This document shows, in pieces, positions 7,935 through 17,738 of a stretch of 64,000 nt of DNA. The position numbers and the translations under genes are program-made. Numbering within the stretch: position 1 is the first letter of the stretch; every line of letters begins with the position of its first letter. This DNA comes from Sediminihaliea albiluteola (GTDB lineage Bacteria; Pseudomonadota; Gammaproteobacteria; Pseudomonadales; Halieaceae), in contig NZ_JACFXU010000013.1 in the NCBI RefSeq assembly GCF_014077625.1, forward strand, positions 992,001 to 1,056,000, read 5' to 3'. The notes beneath the pieces were generated by a model. It saw only the letters and a program-made list of their open reading frames with translations. It was not told where the DNA came from and made no database searches.

Positions 7935-10392
7935 GCTTGCCCTCAACAGTCCCGTAGCGCCAAGTGAAAATCTAGATTGCTACCACTGCGGTGAAAGGCT
8001 TGACTCAGGTCAGGACTTTGGTTTTGCGATTAACGGTGAGCATCGGCCGATGTGTTGCCCCGGCTGTCGCAGTGTTGCCAGCCTGATCTATGACAGCGGT
8101 ATGTCCGCCTATTACGAGCGGCGTAGCGCCTTTGGCGAAAGACCCGATGAGCCCTCAAACATCGCCCAAGAGGCTCTCCTGATTTATGACGACCCTGAGG
8201 TGGCCGCTCAGTTTTGTGACATCACTGGCGATGAATGGGAAGCGCGCCTGCTGATCAGCGGCATTCATTGCGCCGCCTGTACTTGGCTAATTGAACACAG
8301 CCTGCTGCGTCTTAAGGGCGTCAAGCAAGCCAATGTTAGCCTACAGCATCAGCGCTTAGACATTCGTTTTGACAGCTCACTACAGCCACTCTCGGCCATC
8401 TTCGCTCAAATCGAAGCACTCGGTTATAAGGCCCAACCCTTCTATGCCGGAGCCCAGCGCGAACAGGCACAAGCAGAGTATCGCTTGAGCTTGCAGCGCT
8501 TGGCCATAGCTGGCTTAGGAATGATGCAGGTGGGTATGTTTGGCATCGCTCTGCATGCCGGCGACTTACAAGGCATTGCCAGTGAACACCAAGGCCTGAT
8601 GCGCTGGGTTAGCCTGATTATCGCGACCATTGTAGTGCTATTCTCCTCGCGAGTGTTTTTCAGTACCGCCTGGCGTCACCTTAAGGCTGGCATGCTGGTC
8701 ATGGATCTACCTGTTGCTATTGCCATTGGTCTGGCTTGGTTGGCCAGTGCGTGGGCCACCATAAGCGGCAGCGGACAGGTCTATTTTGACTCAGTGGTGA
8801 TGTTTACCTTCTTTCTATTGCTGGGGCGCTTTCTTGAACAGCGCGTACGCCGCCGTTTTCAGCTCAACTGGTTCCAAATTGAAAACACCCTCCCCCAAGC
8901 TGTACAGCGCTTTGAACAGGGCACTTGGCTAACCGTGCCCCGTATCGCTATTAACAAAGACGATATCGTACTGGTACCCGCCGGCAGCACAGTGCCAATT
9001 GACGGCAGTGTTATTAAAGGTCGCAGTTCAGTGCGCGAAGACACTTTTAACGGCGAGCAAGATCCACGCCCGGTGGGACTGAACGACAGTGTCTTTACCG
9101 GTACGCTCAATCTAGAGGCTGCTTTAGAGGTAAAAGCAGCTGGCAGCTACAATGAATCTCGTCTAGCAGCGCTGCAGGAATCTGTGGGCCGTGCCAACAC
9201 CGGCAAGCCGCGCCTAGCGAATTTAGCCGATAAAATCGCCGCTTGGTTTGTGCTACTGATTTTAGTCACAACCGGTGGCACGGCCTTAATTTGGAGCCAG
9301 ATTGATCCCTCCCAAGCACTGTGGATTAGCTTATCGGTACTTGTCATCAGCTGCCCCTGCGCTTTGGCCTTGGCCACGCCGGTGGCCCTGACCAGCGCGG
9401 CAAGCGCCCTGCGTCATCGCGGCGTGCTAGTGCATGGTGAAAATGCCCTTGAAGCACTGTCGCGCAGCACGCGATTAATCTTGGATAAAACCGGTACGCT
9501 CACAGAGGGGCGATTAACGCTCAATCGATTAGAACTACTTGGGCCGCTGAGCCAAGACAAGCTGACAACTATTGCTGCTGCTTTACAGCAGAGTTCGCGA
9601 CACCCGATTGCCAAAGTGTTTGAGCATGAGCAATCCGCCCCGGGCGTCAGCGAGCTCCATTACCAAGTAGGTGCTGGCGTCAGCGGTGTGCTGGATGGCC
9701 AAGAGTACCGCATGGGCAGCCTGGCCTACTGCCGAGAGTTGGCCCCTAGCCTAGCGGCGCCACCTAGCCACTCTCTGTACTGGGTAGCTCTGGTTCGCGA
9801 TCAACAGCCCCTGGCCTGGTATGGTTTTCAAGACCCAATCCGCAGCGAAGCTGGCGCACTAATAAAGCGTCTGCAAGAGCGCGGAGTGACCCCGGAAATT
9901 CTCTCTGGTGATACGCCGGAGCGAGTCGCCGAGGCTGCCGCGGCGCTAGGCATAAGCAAAGCCCTAGGTGGGCAAAGCCCCGAGCAAAAAATGGCACGCG
10001 TAGAGGCACTTCAAGCTGAGGGCTTTACGGTGACCGCAGTGGGCGATGGACTGAATGACGCGCCCTTATTAGGCATGGCCAATGCCTCCTTTGCGGTGAC
10101 CGATGCCACCGACCTAGCTCGTGCACAGGCAGATTTCGTGATCAACAACGGCAATCTTAATGCCGTCGACTTAAGCTGGCAGATGGCGCTGCGCTGCCGG
10201 AGTATTATCCGGCAGAACCTGTGCTGGGCACTGGGCTATAATATCTGCGCTATTCCCCTTGCGGCGATGGGCTACATTCCCCCTTGGGCTGCGGCTATTG
10301 GCATGTCGGCTAGCTCACTACTGGTGGTGTTAAACTCATTGCGTTTAACCCGCGGCTTGCGCTCGCCACTAACAGCGCAAGTAAGCGCCTAA
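7918..10392 (+). CDS. ccoI: Copper-translocating P1B-type ATPase for cbb3 oxidase maturation
   Basis: About 824 residues from the ATG at 7918 (an in-frame ATG at 7888 would add ten residues but lies deeper inside ccoH). Order of domains: an N-terminal cysteine cluster (CYHC at 21-24 and CCPGC near 46-50), a heavy-metal-binding domain with GIHCAAC (C118, C121), membrane spans, the CPC transport motif at 480-482, the phosphorylation motif DKTGT (D524), a nucleotide-binding domain, and GDGLNDAP near 710. This is the CcoI/FixI family that exports Cu(I) toward the oxidase. The actuator-domain loop reads NGEQDP instead of the common TGES-P; the essential Glu is kept. Confidence 0.96.
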   Translation: MPTLSKLALNSPVAPSENLDCYHCGERLDSGQDFGFAINGEHRPMCCPGCRSVASLIYDSGMSAYYERRSAFGERPDEPSNIAQEALLIYDDPEVAAQFCDITGDEWEARLLISGIHCAACTWLIEHSLLRLKGVKQANVSLQHQRLDIRFDSSLQPLSAIFAQIEALGYKAQPFYAGAQREQAQAEYRLSLQRLAIAGLGMMQVGMFGIALHAGDLQGIASEHQGLMRWVSLIIATIVVLFSSRVFFSTAWRHLKAGMLVMDLPVAIAIGLAWLASAWATISGSGQVYFDSVVMFTFFLLLGRFLEQRVRRRFQLNWFQIENTLPQAVQRFEQGTWLTVPRIAINKDDIVLVPAGSTVPIDGSVIKGRSSVREDTFNGEQDPRPVGLNDSVFTGTLNLEAALEVKAAGSYNESRLAALQESVGRANTGKPRLANLADKIAAWFVLLILVTTGGTALIWSQIDPSQALWISLSVLVISCPCALALATPVALTSAASALRHRGVLVHGENALEALSRSTRLILDKTGTLTEGRLTLNRLELLGPLSQDKLTTIAAALQQSSRHPIAKVFEHEQSAPGVSELHYQVGAGVSGVLDGQEYRMGSLAYCRELAPSLAAPPSHSLYWVALVRDQQPLAWYGFQDPIRSEAGALIKRLQERGVTPEILSGDTPERVAEAAAALGISKALGGQSPEQKMARVEALQAEGFTVTAVGDGLNDAPLLGMANASFAVTDATDLARAQADFVINNGNLNAVDLSWQMALRCRSIIRQNLCWALGYNICAIPLAAMGYIPPWAAAIGMSASSLLVVLNSLRLTRGLRSPLTAQVSA

Positions 10393-10403
10393 GAGAGATC
10401 ACT

Positions 10404-10610
10404 ATGGCCAGCCTTTACCTCTTAATTCCTATCGCCTTGATTTTTTGTATCATCGCAATTCGTTTACTGTTGTGGGCTATTGGCAATGGCCAATATGACG
10501 ATCTCGACAAAGAAGCCTGGCGTGTTCTGCTCGACGAAGAACCAGCAACAAAAAAGCCAAGCTCGCTAGAGCAATCCATCAACATCAAGGAAAAACCCCA
10601 GGATGGATAG
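10404..10610 (+). CDS. ccoS: cbb3 oxidase maturation protein CcoS
   Basis: 68 residues with one N-terminal membrane span (about 4-26) followed by the family signature GQYDDLDKEAWRVLLDEE. In known systems CcoS is needed for cofactor insertion into cbb3 oxidase. It lies 11 bases after ccoI and its last codons overlap the start of the next gene by 8 bases. The tail after residue 50 is polar and variable, as usual. Confidence 0.95.
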   Translation: MASLYLLIPIALIFCIIAIRLLLWAIGNGQYDDLDKEAWRVLLDEEPATKKPSSLEQSINIKEKPQDG

Positions 10611-11310
10611 TGCACTATTAGCAGCCTTTCTCGTTGGTATCGCCGGAGCCGGACACTGTCTTGGCATGTGCGGCGGTATTGCAGCTGCACTCAGCCTCAG
10701 TGGCGTCAACACTAAGCGGCTGACCTTGGCCTATCACGCCGGGCGTCTGAGCAGTTACAGCCTACTTGGTGCCGCCCTTGGCTTTGCTGCCAGCGGCATC
10801 GATATTGCGGCATGGACCATCACCCTACGCTACTTAGCCGCTGTTCTACTCATTGCTATGGGGCTTTATATTGCCGACTGGTGGCGTGGCTTACAGTGGC
10901 TGGAGCGCGCTGGCGCGCATCTGTGGAAACCCATTCAAGGCTTAGCAAAAAACTGGATCCCAGTGCGCAACATGCGACAGGCACTGGCTTTAGGTTTGTG
11001 CTGGGGCATGATGCCCTGCGGTTTGATTTATAGCGCCCTAGCTCTAGCAGCAACTCGACAAGAGCCACTAGGCTCTGGCTTGATGATGCTGGCTTTTGGT
11101 ATTGGCACACTACCGGCGATGTTAAGCAGCAGTTTAGGGGCCGCGAAGCTACAGCAGCTACTCAGACGCAGAGGTTTAAAACAAGTCATTGCTGCCTTAT
11201 TGGTGATATCCGGCGCTTGGACTTTATATATCACCGCCTCTCACAGTGATCACCTACTGCAGCAAACTCAGGCCGATCAAACAAGTAGTGGCCATCACAG
11301 CCACCACTGA
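10603..11310 (+). CDS. TauE/SafE- or DsbD-like six-span membrane protein of cbb3 loci
   Basis: 235 residues with about six membrane spans and two internally similar motifs: GIAGAGHCLGMCGGI near 12-26 and LGLCWGMMPCGLIYS near 129-143. Proteins of this type, annotated as 'sulfite exporter TauE/SafE' or UreH/DsbD-like, commonly follow ccoS. The paired Cys residues and the histidine-rich C-terminus (HHSHH) suggest metal or thiol handling, for example copper supply, but this is inference. The gene starts inside ccoS and is therefore part of the same transcript. Confidence 0.85.
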   Translation: MDSALLAAFLVGIAGAGHCLGMCGGIAAALSLSGVNTKRLTLAYHAGRLSSYSLLGAALGFAASGIDIAAWTITLRYLAAVLLIAMGLYIADWWRGLQWLERAGAHLWKPIQGLAKNWIPVRNMRQALALGLCWGMMPCGLIYSALALAATRQEPLGSGLMMLAFGIGTLPAMLSSSLGAAKLQQLLRRRGLKQVIAALLVISGAWTLYITASHSDHLLQQTQADQTSSGHHSHH

Positions 11311-11315
11311 TAGGC

Positions 11316-11352
11316 GCACCCTCGCCAAGAAACAATCACTCAACGAGGGTGC
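11316..11352. terminator. Hairpin between convergent cco and ect-ask transcripts
   Basis: GCACCCTCG (11316-11324) pairs perfectly with CGAGGGTGC (11344-11352) across a 19-base loop. It lies 5 bases after one stop and 16 bases before the other, and is symmetric, so it could serve both directions. Neither side has a T-tract. Confidence 0.5.
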
Positions 11353-11367
11353 CTGCAATAGGCTCGT

Positions 11368-12810
11368 TTAAGAGGCTAAGCAGATAGCGCGTCCATGGTC
11401 GTGGGGCTCAACGAGACCTTCGTGTAGGCTCTTAATCGCCATCTCGTAGTCTTCTTCATTGACCACAAATTGCATATCAACCTGGCGCATCGACTGATGA
11501 ATAGCCAGCACGCTGATATTGTGCTGCGACAGTGCGCCAACAGTTTTGGCTAGGATGCCTGGCACCTGCATGTCACTGCCAATCGCTGACACGATCGCCA
11601 CTTTTTGCTCTCGGATCTCAGCTTCAGGAAACTTCTCCTGAAGTACCTTTTTAACTCGCTTGACGGTTTTAAGGTTGGTCGACAAATAGTTTGTCACGGT
11701 ATTGGCATTGATATCCTTAGCCACATTGTGAGCCTTAAAGCGCTGTAATGTCTTAAGGATTTCCATGTCGTAGTCGGCGACTTTCCCCGCCATATCCTGG
11801 TCAAAGAGTTCCAGTGCGTAGACCCCAGGGCAACCGGCAATGATTTCTACGCAAGCTGTATCACTCACATAATCACTGGTGATCAAGGTGCCGGTATGTT
11901 CTGGTTCAAAGGTATTCTTCACCCGCAGCGGGATACCATTCTGGCGCAAACCTTTAGCGGCCTTAGGGTGAATGGCTTCCATCCCCAAGTTGGCTAATTG
12001 GTCTGCTACATCGTAGTTGGTTCGACCAATCGGCACCGCATTTTCTTCGCCTACCAAACCGGGATCGGCACTACTTAAGTGGAACTCTTTATGAATAATG
12101 GCTTCGCGCGCATTGGTCAAAACAGCTAAACGACTAAAGGTCATCTCACTGTAGCCACGGTCAAAACTGGTAATCAGGCCATCTTCACTGTGCGCATAAC
12201 CGGTGACAATCGGCATCTGCTTACTCAGATCGATATCGGCAAAAGCCTTTACAATACGCTCATCGAGAGAGATATGTTCGAGAGACTTCCAACCTGTCAG
12301 ATCGACAAAGCAAGCATTGACCCCATCTGCTTGTAGCAAATGTGCCGTGTTCCAAGCCGAATGCGCTTCACCGACACTGGCCAACATTTCGCGCACAGTA
12401 GCCAGGTGATCTTCTACTGAGAAATGCCCATGGCGACAGAGGCTTTGCAGGTCTTCCAAGACTTGTTGCGCATTATCGAGGCGCTCACCAATAAAGCTAT
12501 TAGCGGCTTTTAGCGCAGCAGGGTCACTAAACAGTGCGGCATTTTTGTCAAACATACTCTTGCGCACGCGATCCAAAGCTTCGGCCCAGCTGTTATCTCT
12601 AAAAGCGCCGGCAAAATAAGCGTAGACCCCGGGAGAACCATCTTTCTTATCCTCCAGCAATTGGTTGGTCATGCCGCCGTATGCCGATACCACAAACACC
12701 CGCTGATAGAGGGTATCAGCATTGGCTTGGGCAAAAATAATACTATCGCGCACCGCATCGTAATTACTCATCGAGGTGCCGCCGATTTTTTCTACACTGT
12801 GCAAACTCAT
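11368..12810 (-). CDS. ask: Ectoine-type aspartate kinase
   Basis: 480 residues from the ATG at 12810 (MSLHSVEKIGGTSMS). The frame is open further back to a TTG at 12858, but the ATG gives the N-terminus usual for Ask_Ect proteins. The kinase signature VEKIGGTSM is at 6-14, and two ACT domains fill the C-terminus (about 325-475). The enzyme phosphorylates L-aspartate, the first step toward aspartate semialdehyde, the ectoine precursor. Position as the last gene of ectABC-ask indicates a dedicated isozyme; family members of this type are described as poorly feedback-inhibited, which would allow flux under salt stress. It is separated from ectC by a strong hairpin. Confidence 0.95.
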   Translation of the reverse strand: MSLHSVEKIGGTSMSNYDAVRDSIIFAQANADTLYQRVFVVSAYGGMTNQLLEDKKDGSPGVYAYFAGAFRDNSWAEALDRVRKSMFDKNAALFSDPAALKAANSFIGERLDNAQQVLEDLQSLCRHGHFSVEDHLATVREMLASVGEAHSAWNTAHLLQADGVNACFVDLTGWKSLEHISLDERIVKAFADIDLSKQMPIVTGYAHSEDGLITSFDRGYSEMTFSRLAVLTNAREAIIHKEFHLSSADPGLVGEENAVPIGRTNYDVADQLANLGMEAIHPKAAKGLRQNGIPLRVKNTFEPEHTGTLITSDYVSDTACVEIIAGCPGVYALELFDQDMAGKVADYDMEILKTLQRFKAHNVAKDINANTVTNYLSTNLKTVKRVKKVLQEKFPEAEIREQKVAIVSAIGSDMQVPGILAKTVGALSQHNISVLAIHQSMRQVDMQFVVNEEDYEMAIKSLHEGLVEPHDHGRAICLAS

Positions 12811-12850
12811 GTTTATACTGGGTCCTGTCTGGAATTCCTTAATGGCCTTG

Positions 12851-12888
12851 CTCGGCAAGCAGCTATATCGCTATATAGCTGCGCCGAG
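12851..12888 (-). other. Large intercistronic hairpin between ectC and ask
   Basis: A 10-bp perfect stem (12859-12868 with 12873-12882, loop CGCT) continues after a 2-base bulge into another 6 bp (CTCGGC 12851-12856 with GCCGAG 12883-12888). In the direction of transcription it lies 22 bases after the ectC stop and ends 40 bases before the ask ATG. No U-tract follows, so it looks like a processing or differential-expression element rather than a full terminator. Confidence 0.65.
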
Positions 12889-12910
12889 AGCGAGAGGGGA
12901 AACCTGAGGA

Positions 12911-13315
12911 TTAGTCTGTCACCGCTTCCGCTGTTAACTCGTAAGCCCCTTCCTTGTTATGCACTTCTTTACCGTGCAGTGGTGGATTAAACACGCAGGC
13001 CATTTTCATTTCTTTGAAGGCGCGCAAAATATGCTTGTCGTGTTTGTCTAGAATGTAAATGGTGCCTGGCTTGATGGGGTATTTTTTGCCATCGGCGACG
13101 GTTTCTACTTCACCTTCACCGGACATGCAGTACACCGACTCCAGGTGATTCTGGTAGTGCATGCCAAAGTCTGCACCTTCATAAATGGTTGTGATGTGAA
13201 ACGAGAAACCCATATTGTCGTCTTTCAACAACAGACGAGTGCTATCCCAGTTGCCATCAGGAGAAACAATTTTACGCCCTGCAGCAGCGGCACTTTCCAT
13301 ATCTCTTACAATCAT
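12911..13315 (-). CDS. ectC: L-ectoine synthase
   Basis: 134-residue cupin that cyclises N-gamma-acetyl-L-2,4-diaminobutyrate to ectoine. Family hallmarks are MIVRDMESA at the N-terminus, DNMGFSFH, the metal region [21 protein letters not shown] (positions about 50-72) and [13 protein letters not shown] near 87-99. The length matches characterised EctC proteins. It is third in the ectABC-ask order, 75 bases after ectB. No ectD hydroxylase gene follows, so only ectoine, not hydroxyectoine, is predicted from this locus. Confidence 0.97.
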   Translation of the reverse strand: MIVRDMESAAAAGRKIVSPDGNWDSTRLLLKDDNMGFSFHITTIYEGADFGMHYQNHLESVYCMSGEGEVETVADGKKYPIKPGTIYILDKHDKHILRAFKEMKMACVFNPPLHGKEVHNKEGAYELTAEAVTD

Positions 13316-13390
13316 ATTTTTACTCCTATCTACTTAGCAGAGTCCGCAGACCCTGCTGTAATATTGAATTAAGGCTTGCCTAGTTGACTA

Positions 13391-14758
<1,368 letters not shown>

Positions 14759-14784
14759 TTAGAAAATGCTGCTCAACCAGCTAG

Positions 14785-15288
14785 TTATGCTGAAGCCAGA
14801 GCACCAAAGGGACCAATCTTGACCAGCATCTCGGATGCGTGAGCACCACCAAAATGCTTTTTCTCATCAAACATAAGCTCATGGCTCAAAGGGGCCCTGC
14901 GGCGCTCGGCAAAACCGCGGAACAAAGCCCAGGAAGCCTCGTTATCTTCAGTGATTGTGGTCTGCATATTGTTTACTGAGCTACAGCCCTCACGGTCGAC
15001 GATAGCTGCCAGCATCTTGCCGGCCAGGCCTCGGCCTCGGGCCTGCTCCCCTACAGCGACCTGCCAGATAAAGAGCGTATCTTCCTTGCCTGGCACGATA
15101 TAGCCCGACACAAAACCAACCAATTCTCCATTAAGAAGGGCGGCTACAGAGGTCTCGGCAAAATGAGAGCACTGCAGCAAATTGCAATACATGGAGTTCA
15201 CATCCAGCGGCGGGCAACGTTCAATCAATTTATATACAGCATTGCCATCTTCCCGTGTCGGGACTCGCAATGTGAGCTCAGAATCCAT
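14785..15288 (-). CDS. ectA: L-2,4-diaminobutyric acid acetyltransferase
   Basis: 167-residue GNAT enzyme that acetylates diaminobutyrate using acetyl-CoA. It carries the LRVPTREDGNAVYKLIERCPPLD start typical of EctA, WQVAVGEQARGRGLAGKML (acetyl-CoA loop, R/Q-x-x-G-x-G/A pattern, near 90-108) and FAERRRAPLSHELMFDEKKHFGGAH at the end. It is first gene of the operon. The start follows a TTGGAGTG ribosome binding site, and a good sigma-70 promoter with a candidate EctR operator lies upstream. Confidence 0.96.
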   Translation of the reverse strand: MDSELTLRVPTREDGNAVYKLIERCPPLDVNSMYCNLLQCSHFAETSVAALLNGELVGFVSGYIVPGKEDTLFIWQVAVGEQARGRGLAGKMLAAIVDREGCSSVNNMQTTITEDNEASWALFRGFAERRRAPLSHELMFDEKKHFGGAHASEMLVKIGPFGALASA

Positions 15289-15317
15289 GCAATCACTCCA
15301 ATTTGTTTCTGTTCAAA

Positions 15318-15335
15318 TGTTTAGTGCACGATATT
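15318..15335. promoter_or_regulatory. Candidate EctR operator
   Basis: TGTTTAGT-GC-ACGATATT resembles, at 14 of 18 positions by my comparison, the EctR1-binding pseudopalindrome TATTTAGT-GT-ACTATATA that I recall from work on Methylomicrobium alcaliphilum. It overlaps the -10 element of the ectA promoter by three bases. An additional ACTAAA at 15344-15349 mirrors the TTTAGT at 15320-15325. Confidence 0.5.
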
Positions 15336-15361
15336 ATAAAGGGACTAAATCTAATTATTAA
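15333..15361 (-). promoter_or_regulatory. ectA promoter
   Basis: On the minus strand a TTAATA -35 (15356-15361) and perfect TATAAT -10 (15333-15338) are separated by 17 bases. This predicts a transcript start about 40 bases upstream of the ectA ATG. The site is AT-rich and partly overlaps the candidate EctR operator, consistent with repression at low salt. Confidence 0.65.
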
Positions 15362-15473
15362 CCCTTATTTTCCATTAATTGTTCACATTTTGAGCTATTT
15401 CATGGAGAATGGTGAAATATCACGAAGAAAATATGTATTGGACACTAATGAATTTATTGAGGTTTATTCGGTT

Positions 15474-16121
15474 ATGCCCCAGAAAAACCACAGCACTAAG
15501 CAGAAGCAAGCAACAGCAGAATCGCTCGTGGGTTTAGGCCAATCTGAACTGACCCGCTATAATCTTGGCTTTATGTTTTCTGAGCAGGAGTCTCTCTTGG
15601 GCCGCATTGACGAAGTATTGGTAGCTTTGCGTCGCGTGATTCGCGCCACAGACCTTCACTCTAAGCACTTAGCTAAAACCACTGGTTTAACAGCACCGCA
15701 AATATTGCTGCTGCAAACCATTCGTGACCGCGGGGAAGAGGCCACCATCGGCGAACTAGCCAGCGACATCAGCCTCAGCCAAGCGACTGTAACTTCTATA
15801 TTAGATCGACTGGAAAAGCGCGAACTGGTTTACCGCGAACGCTCTAAAACAGATAAGCGTAAAGTACACGCCCACCTGACCGAACGCGCCACCGAGGTAC
15901 TCAAAAGCGCGCCGATACCTTTACAAGCACAATTCGCCCGTCAATTTGGTGACCTGCAAGAATGGGAGCAGACGATGATCATTTCATCTCTGCAGCGGAT
16001 CGCCCAGATGATGGACGCTGAGCATATTGATGCCTCACCAGTGCTGGACATTGGCATGCTAGACCGCCAAAACGCTGCACCTGAGCGCAATGACACCTTT
16101 GGTGGGGATAAACATAACTAA
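15474..16121 (+). CDS. ectR: MarR-family regulator of the ectoine operon
   Basis: 215 residues from the ATG at 15474, which has GAGG 11 bases upstream. Earlier in-frame ATGs at 15402 and 15303 would add AT-rich, low-complexity residues and run into the ectA promoter, so I reject them. The winged-helix MarR core spans about 45-150: LTAPQILLLQTIRDRG, then ATIGELASDISLSQATVTSILDRLE and a basic wing YRERSKTDKRKV. Divergent position next to ectABC-ask is that of EctR, a repressor in characterised methylotrophs; regulation of ectoine genes here is inferred from location and the operator match. Confidence 0.85.
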   Translation: MPQKNHSTKQKQATAESLVGLGQSELTRYNLGFMFSEQESLLGRIDEVLVALRRVIRATDLHSKHLAKTTGLTAPQILLLQTIRDRGEEATIGELASDISLSQATVTSILDRLEKRELVYRERSKTDKRKVHAHLTERATEVLKSAPIPLQAQFARQFGDLQEWEQTMIISSLQRIAQMMDAEHIDASPVLDIGMLDRQNAAPERNDTFGGDKHN

Positions 16122-16137
16122 GTGCCACAGCTGAGAA

Positions 16138-16166
16138 TTTACCTAGCTTTGCAGCAGGTTTACAAT
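16138..16166 (+). promoter_or_regulatory. Candidate sthA promoter
   Basis: TTTACC (16138-16143), a 17-base spacer and TACAAT (16161-16166) lie about 50 bases before the sthA start. Matches to the sigma-70 consensus are 4/6 and 5/6. Confidence 0.45.
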
Positions 16167-16215
16167 AGGCCTATTTAGACCAGCCGCAATACTCGGCGCC
16201 AAGGGAAGATATGCC

Positions 16216-17616
16216 ATGACAAGTTACGATTACGATGTACTGGTAATCGGCAGCGGCCCCGCAGGTGAAAGCGCCGCTTTGAACGCTGCAAAGCACCACC
16301 AACGCGCCGGCGTCATCGAAGACCGATCTATGGTCGGCGGCGGCTGCACTCACCGCGGCACTATCCCCTCTAAAGCACTGCGTCACGCTGTAAAACAGCT
16401 CATGCGTTTCAACACCGGTCGCCTATTCCGGGAAATTGGCCACAGTCGTCAAATCCCCTACCCAACAGCGCTGTCGGTAGCCAGTGGCGTAATAGAGAAA
16501 CAAGTGGAGATGCGCAGCAAGTTCTACGCTCGCAATAATATTGATTTGCACATTGGCCAGGCCTGCTTCGTCAACGAGCATACACTCGCCGTTCGCCAAG
16601 CCGATGGCATTATCGAAAAAATTACCGCAGGGGACATTGTCATTGCCACCGGCTCACGCCCCTACCGTCCCGCCGACGTCGACTTCGATCACCCACGCGT
16701 CTACGACAGCGACACCATTCTCGACCTGAAAAACACCCCTCGTAAAATTTTGGTTTACGGTGCCGGCGTGATTGGCTGTGAATACGCTTCGATTTTCAGT
16801 GGTCTGGGGATCAAGGTCGAGCTGATTAACAGCTTCGATTATCTTTTGGCTTTTTTGGACGATGAGATTTCAGTAGCCCTCAACTATCACCTGCGCGATA
16901 TGGGCGTCATGGTGCGCCACCGCGAAGAATACGATCATTTAGAGGCGAGTAGTTCAGGGGTGGAGCTGCACCTAAAGTCAGGCAAACGCTTACGCGGAGA
17001 TGCTTTGCTCTGGTGCAATGGCCGCACCGGCAACACCGACGGCCTCAATCTTGAAGCAGTCAATTTAGAAGCAGATCAGCGCGGTCATCTACAGGTTAAC
17101 CGCAACTATCAGACCAGCACCCCCAATATTTATGCAGTCGGTGACGTGATCGGCTGGCCTAGCCTAGCAAGTGCCGGATATGACCAGGGGCGCTCTGCTG
17201 CTGCGGCCTCCCGGGGCAAAGAAACTGTGCGCTATGTGGACGATGTGCCCACAGGTATCTATACCATTCCGGAAATCAGTTCCGTGGGTAAAACCGAACG
17301 GGAGCTCACCGACGCCAAGATTCCTTTTGAAGTCGGCCGAGCCTTTTTTAAAGATACCGCTCGCGGCCAAATATCTGGTGAAGATGTGGGCATGCTGAAG
17401 ATACTATTTTGCCCAGATTCGCTAGCAATACTTGGCATTCACTGCTTTGGCGCAGAAGCCACCGAGATCATTCACATTGGCCAAGCCATCATGAACCAGA
17501 AAGGCGAAGGCAACACGCTAAAATACTTTATCACCACGACCTTCAACTATCCGACTATGGCGGAAGCCTACCGTATCGCAGCGCACAATGGCCTCAATCG
17601 CTTGAACGATTACTAA
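16216..17616 (+). CDS. sthA: Soluble pyridine nucleotide transhydrogenase
   Basis: 466-residue flavoprotein that moves hydride from NADPH to NAD+ in the cytoplasm. It has an N-terminal FAD-binding [10 protein letters not shown] (12-21), the [15 protein letters not shown] segment, and a second dinucleotide site [15 protein letters not shown] near 180-194. C44 is present but the second cysteine of the disulfide-reductase motif is replaced (T49), the diagnostic state for SthA rather than lipoamide or glutathione reductase. An AGGGAAGATATGCC ribosome binding region precedes the ATG. It stands alone between the ectoine and catabolic clusters and could rebalance NADPH drawn by either. Confidence 0.95.
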   Translation: MTSYDYDVLVIGSGPAGESAALNAAKHHQRAGVIEDRSMVGGGCTHRGTIPSKALRHAVKQLMRFNTGRLFREIGHSRQIPYPTALSVASGVIEKQVEMRSKFYARNNIDLHIGQACFVNEHTLAVRQADGIIEKITAGDIVIATGSRPYRPADVDFDHPRVYDSDTILDLKNTPRKILVYGAGVIGCEYASIFSGLGIKVELINSFDYLLAFLDDEISVALNYHLRDMGVMVRHREEYDHLEASSSGVELHLKSGKRLRGDALLWCNGRTGNTDGLNLEAVNLEADQRGHLQVNRNYQTSTPNIYAVGDVIGWPSLASAGYDQGRSAAAASRGKETVRYVDDVPTGIYTIPEISSVGKTERELTDAKIPFEVGRAFFKDTARGQISGEDVGMLKILFCPDSLAILGIHCFGAEATEIIHIGQAIMNQKGEGNTLKYFITTTFNYPTMAEAYRIAAHNGLNRLNDY

Positions 17617-17704
17617 AGCAAGGGCTAAAAGAAACACTTAAGACGGACTATCGTACTGTGAAAGCTGGGCGATAGTTAACAGGCTCGATACAAGGAAGGT
17701 GTCA

Positions 17705-17727
17705 ACCGGGCGCGAGCTGCGCCCGGT
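17705..17727. terminator. Hairpin after the ring-degradation operon
   Basis: ACCGGGCGC (17705-17713) and GCGCCCGGT (17719-17727) form a perfect 9-bp stem with loop GAGCT, 11 bases downstream of the aldolase stop. No T-tract on either side. A weaker inverted repeat ACTATCG/CGATAGT lies nearer sthA at about 17647-17679. Confidence 0.5.
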
Positions 17728-17738
17728 CTCGGAGGGCA

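Noticed and set aside
15303-15473. N-terminal extension of EctR
   Set aside because: AT-rich segment holding the ectA promoter and operator; MarR homology and the ribosome binding site place the start at 15474.
16216-17616. Lipoamide or glutathione reductase identity
   Set aside because: The second redox cysteine is replaced, which is diagnostic for SthA.
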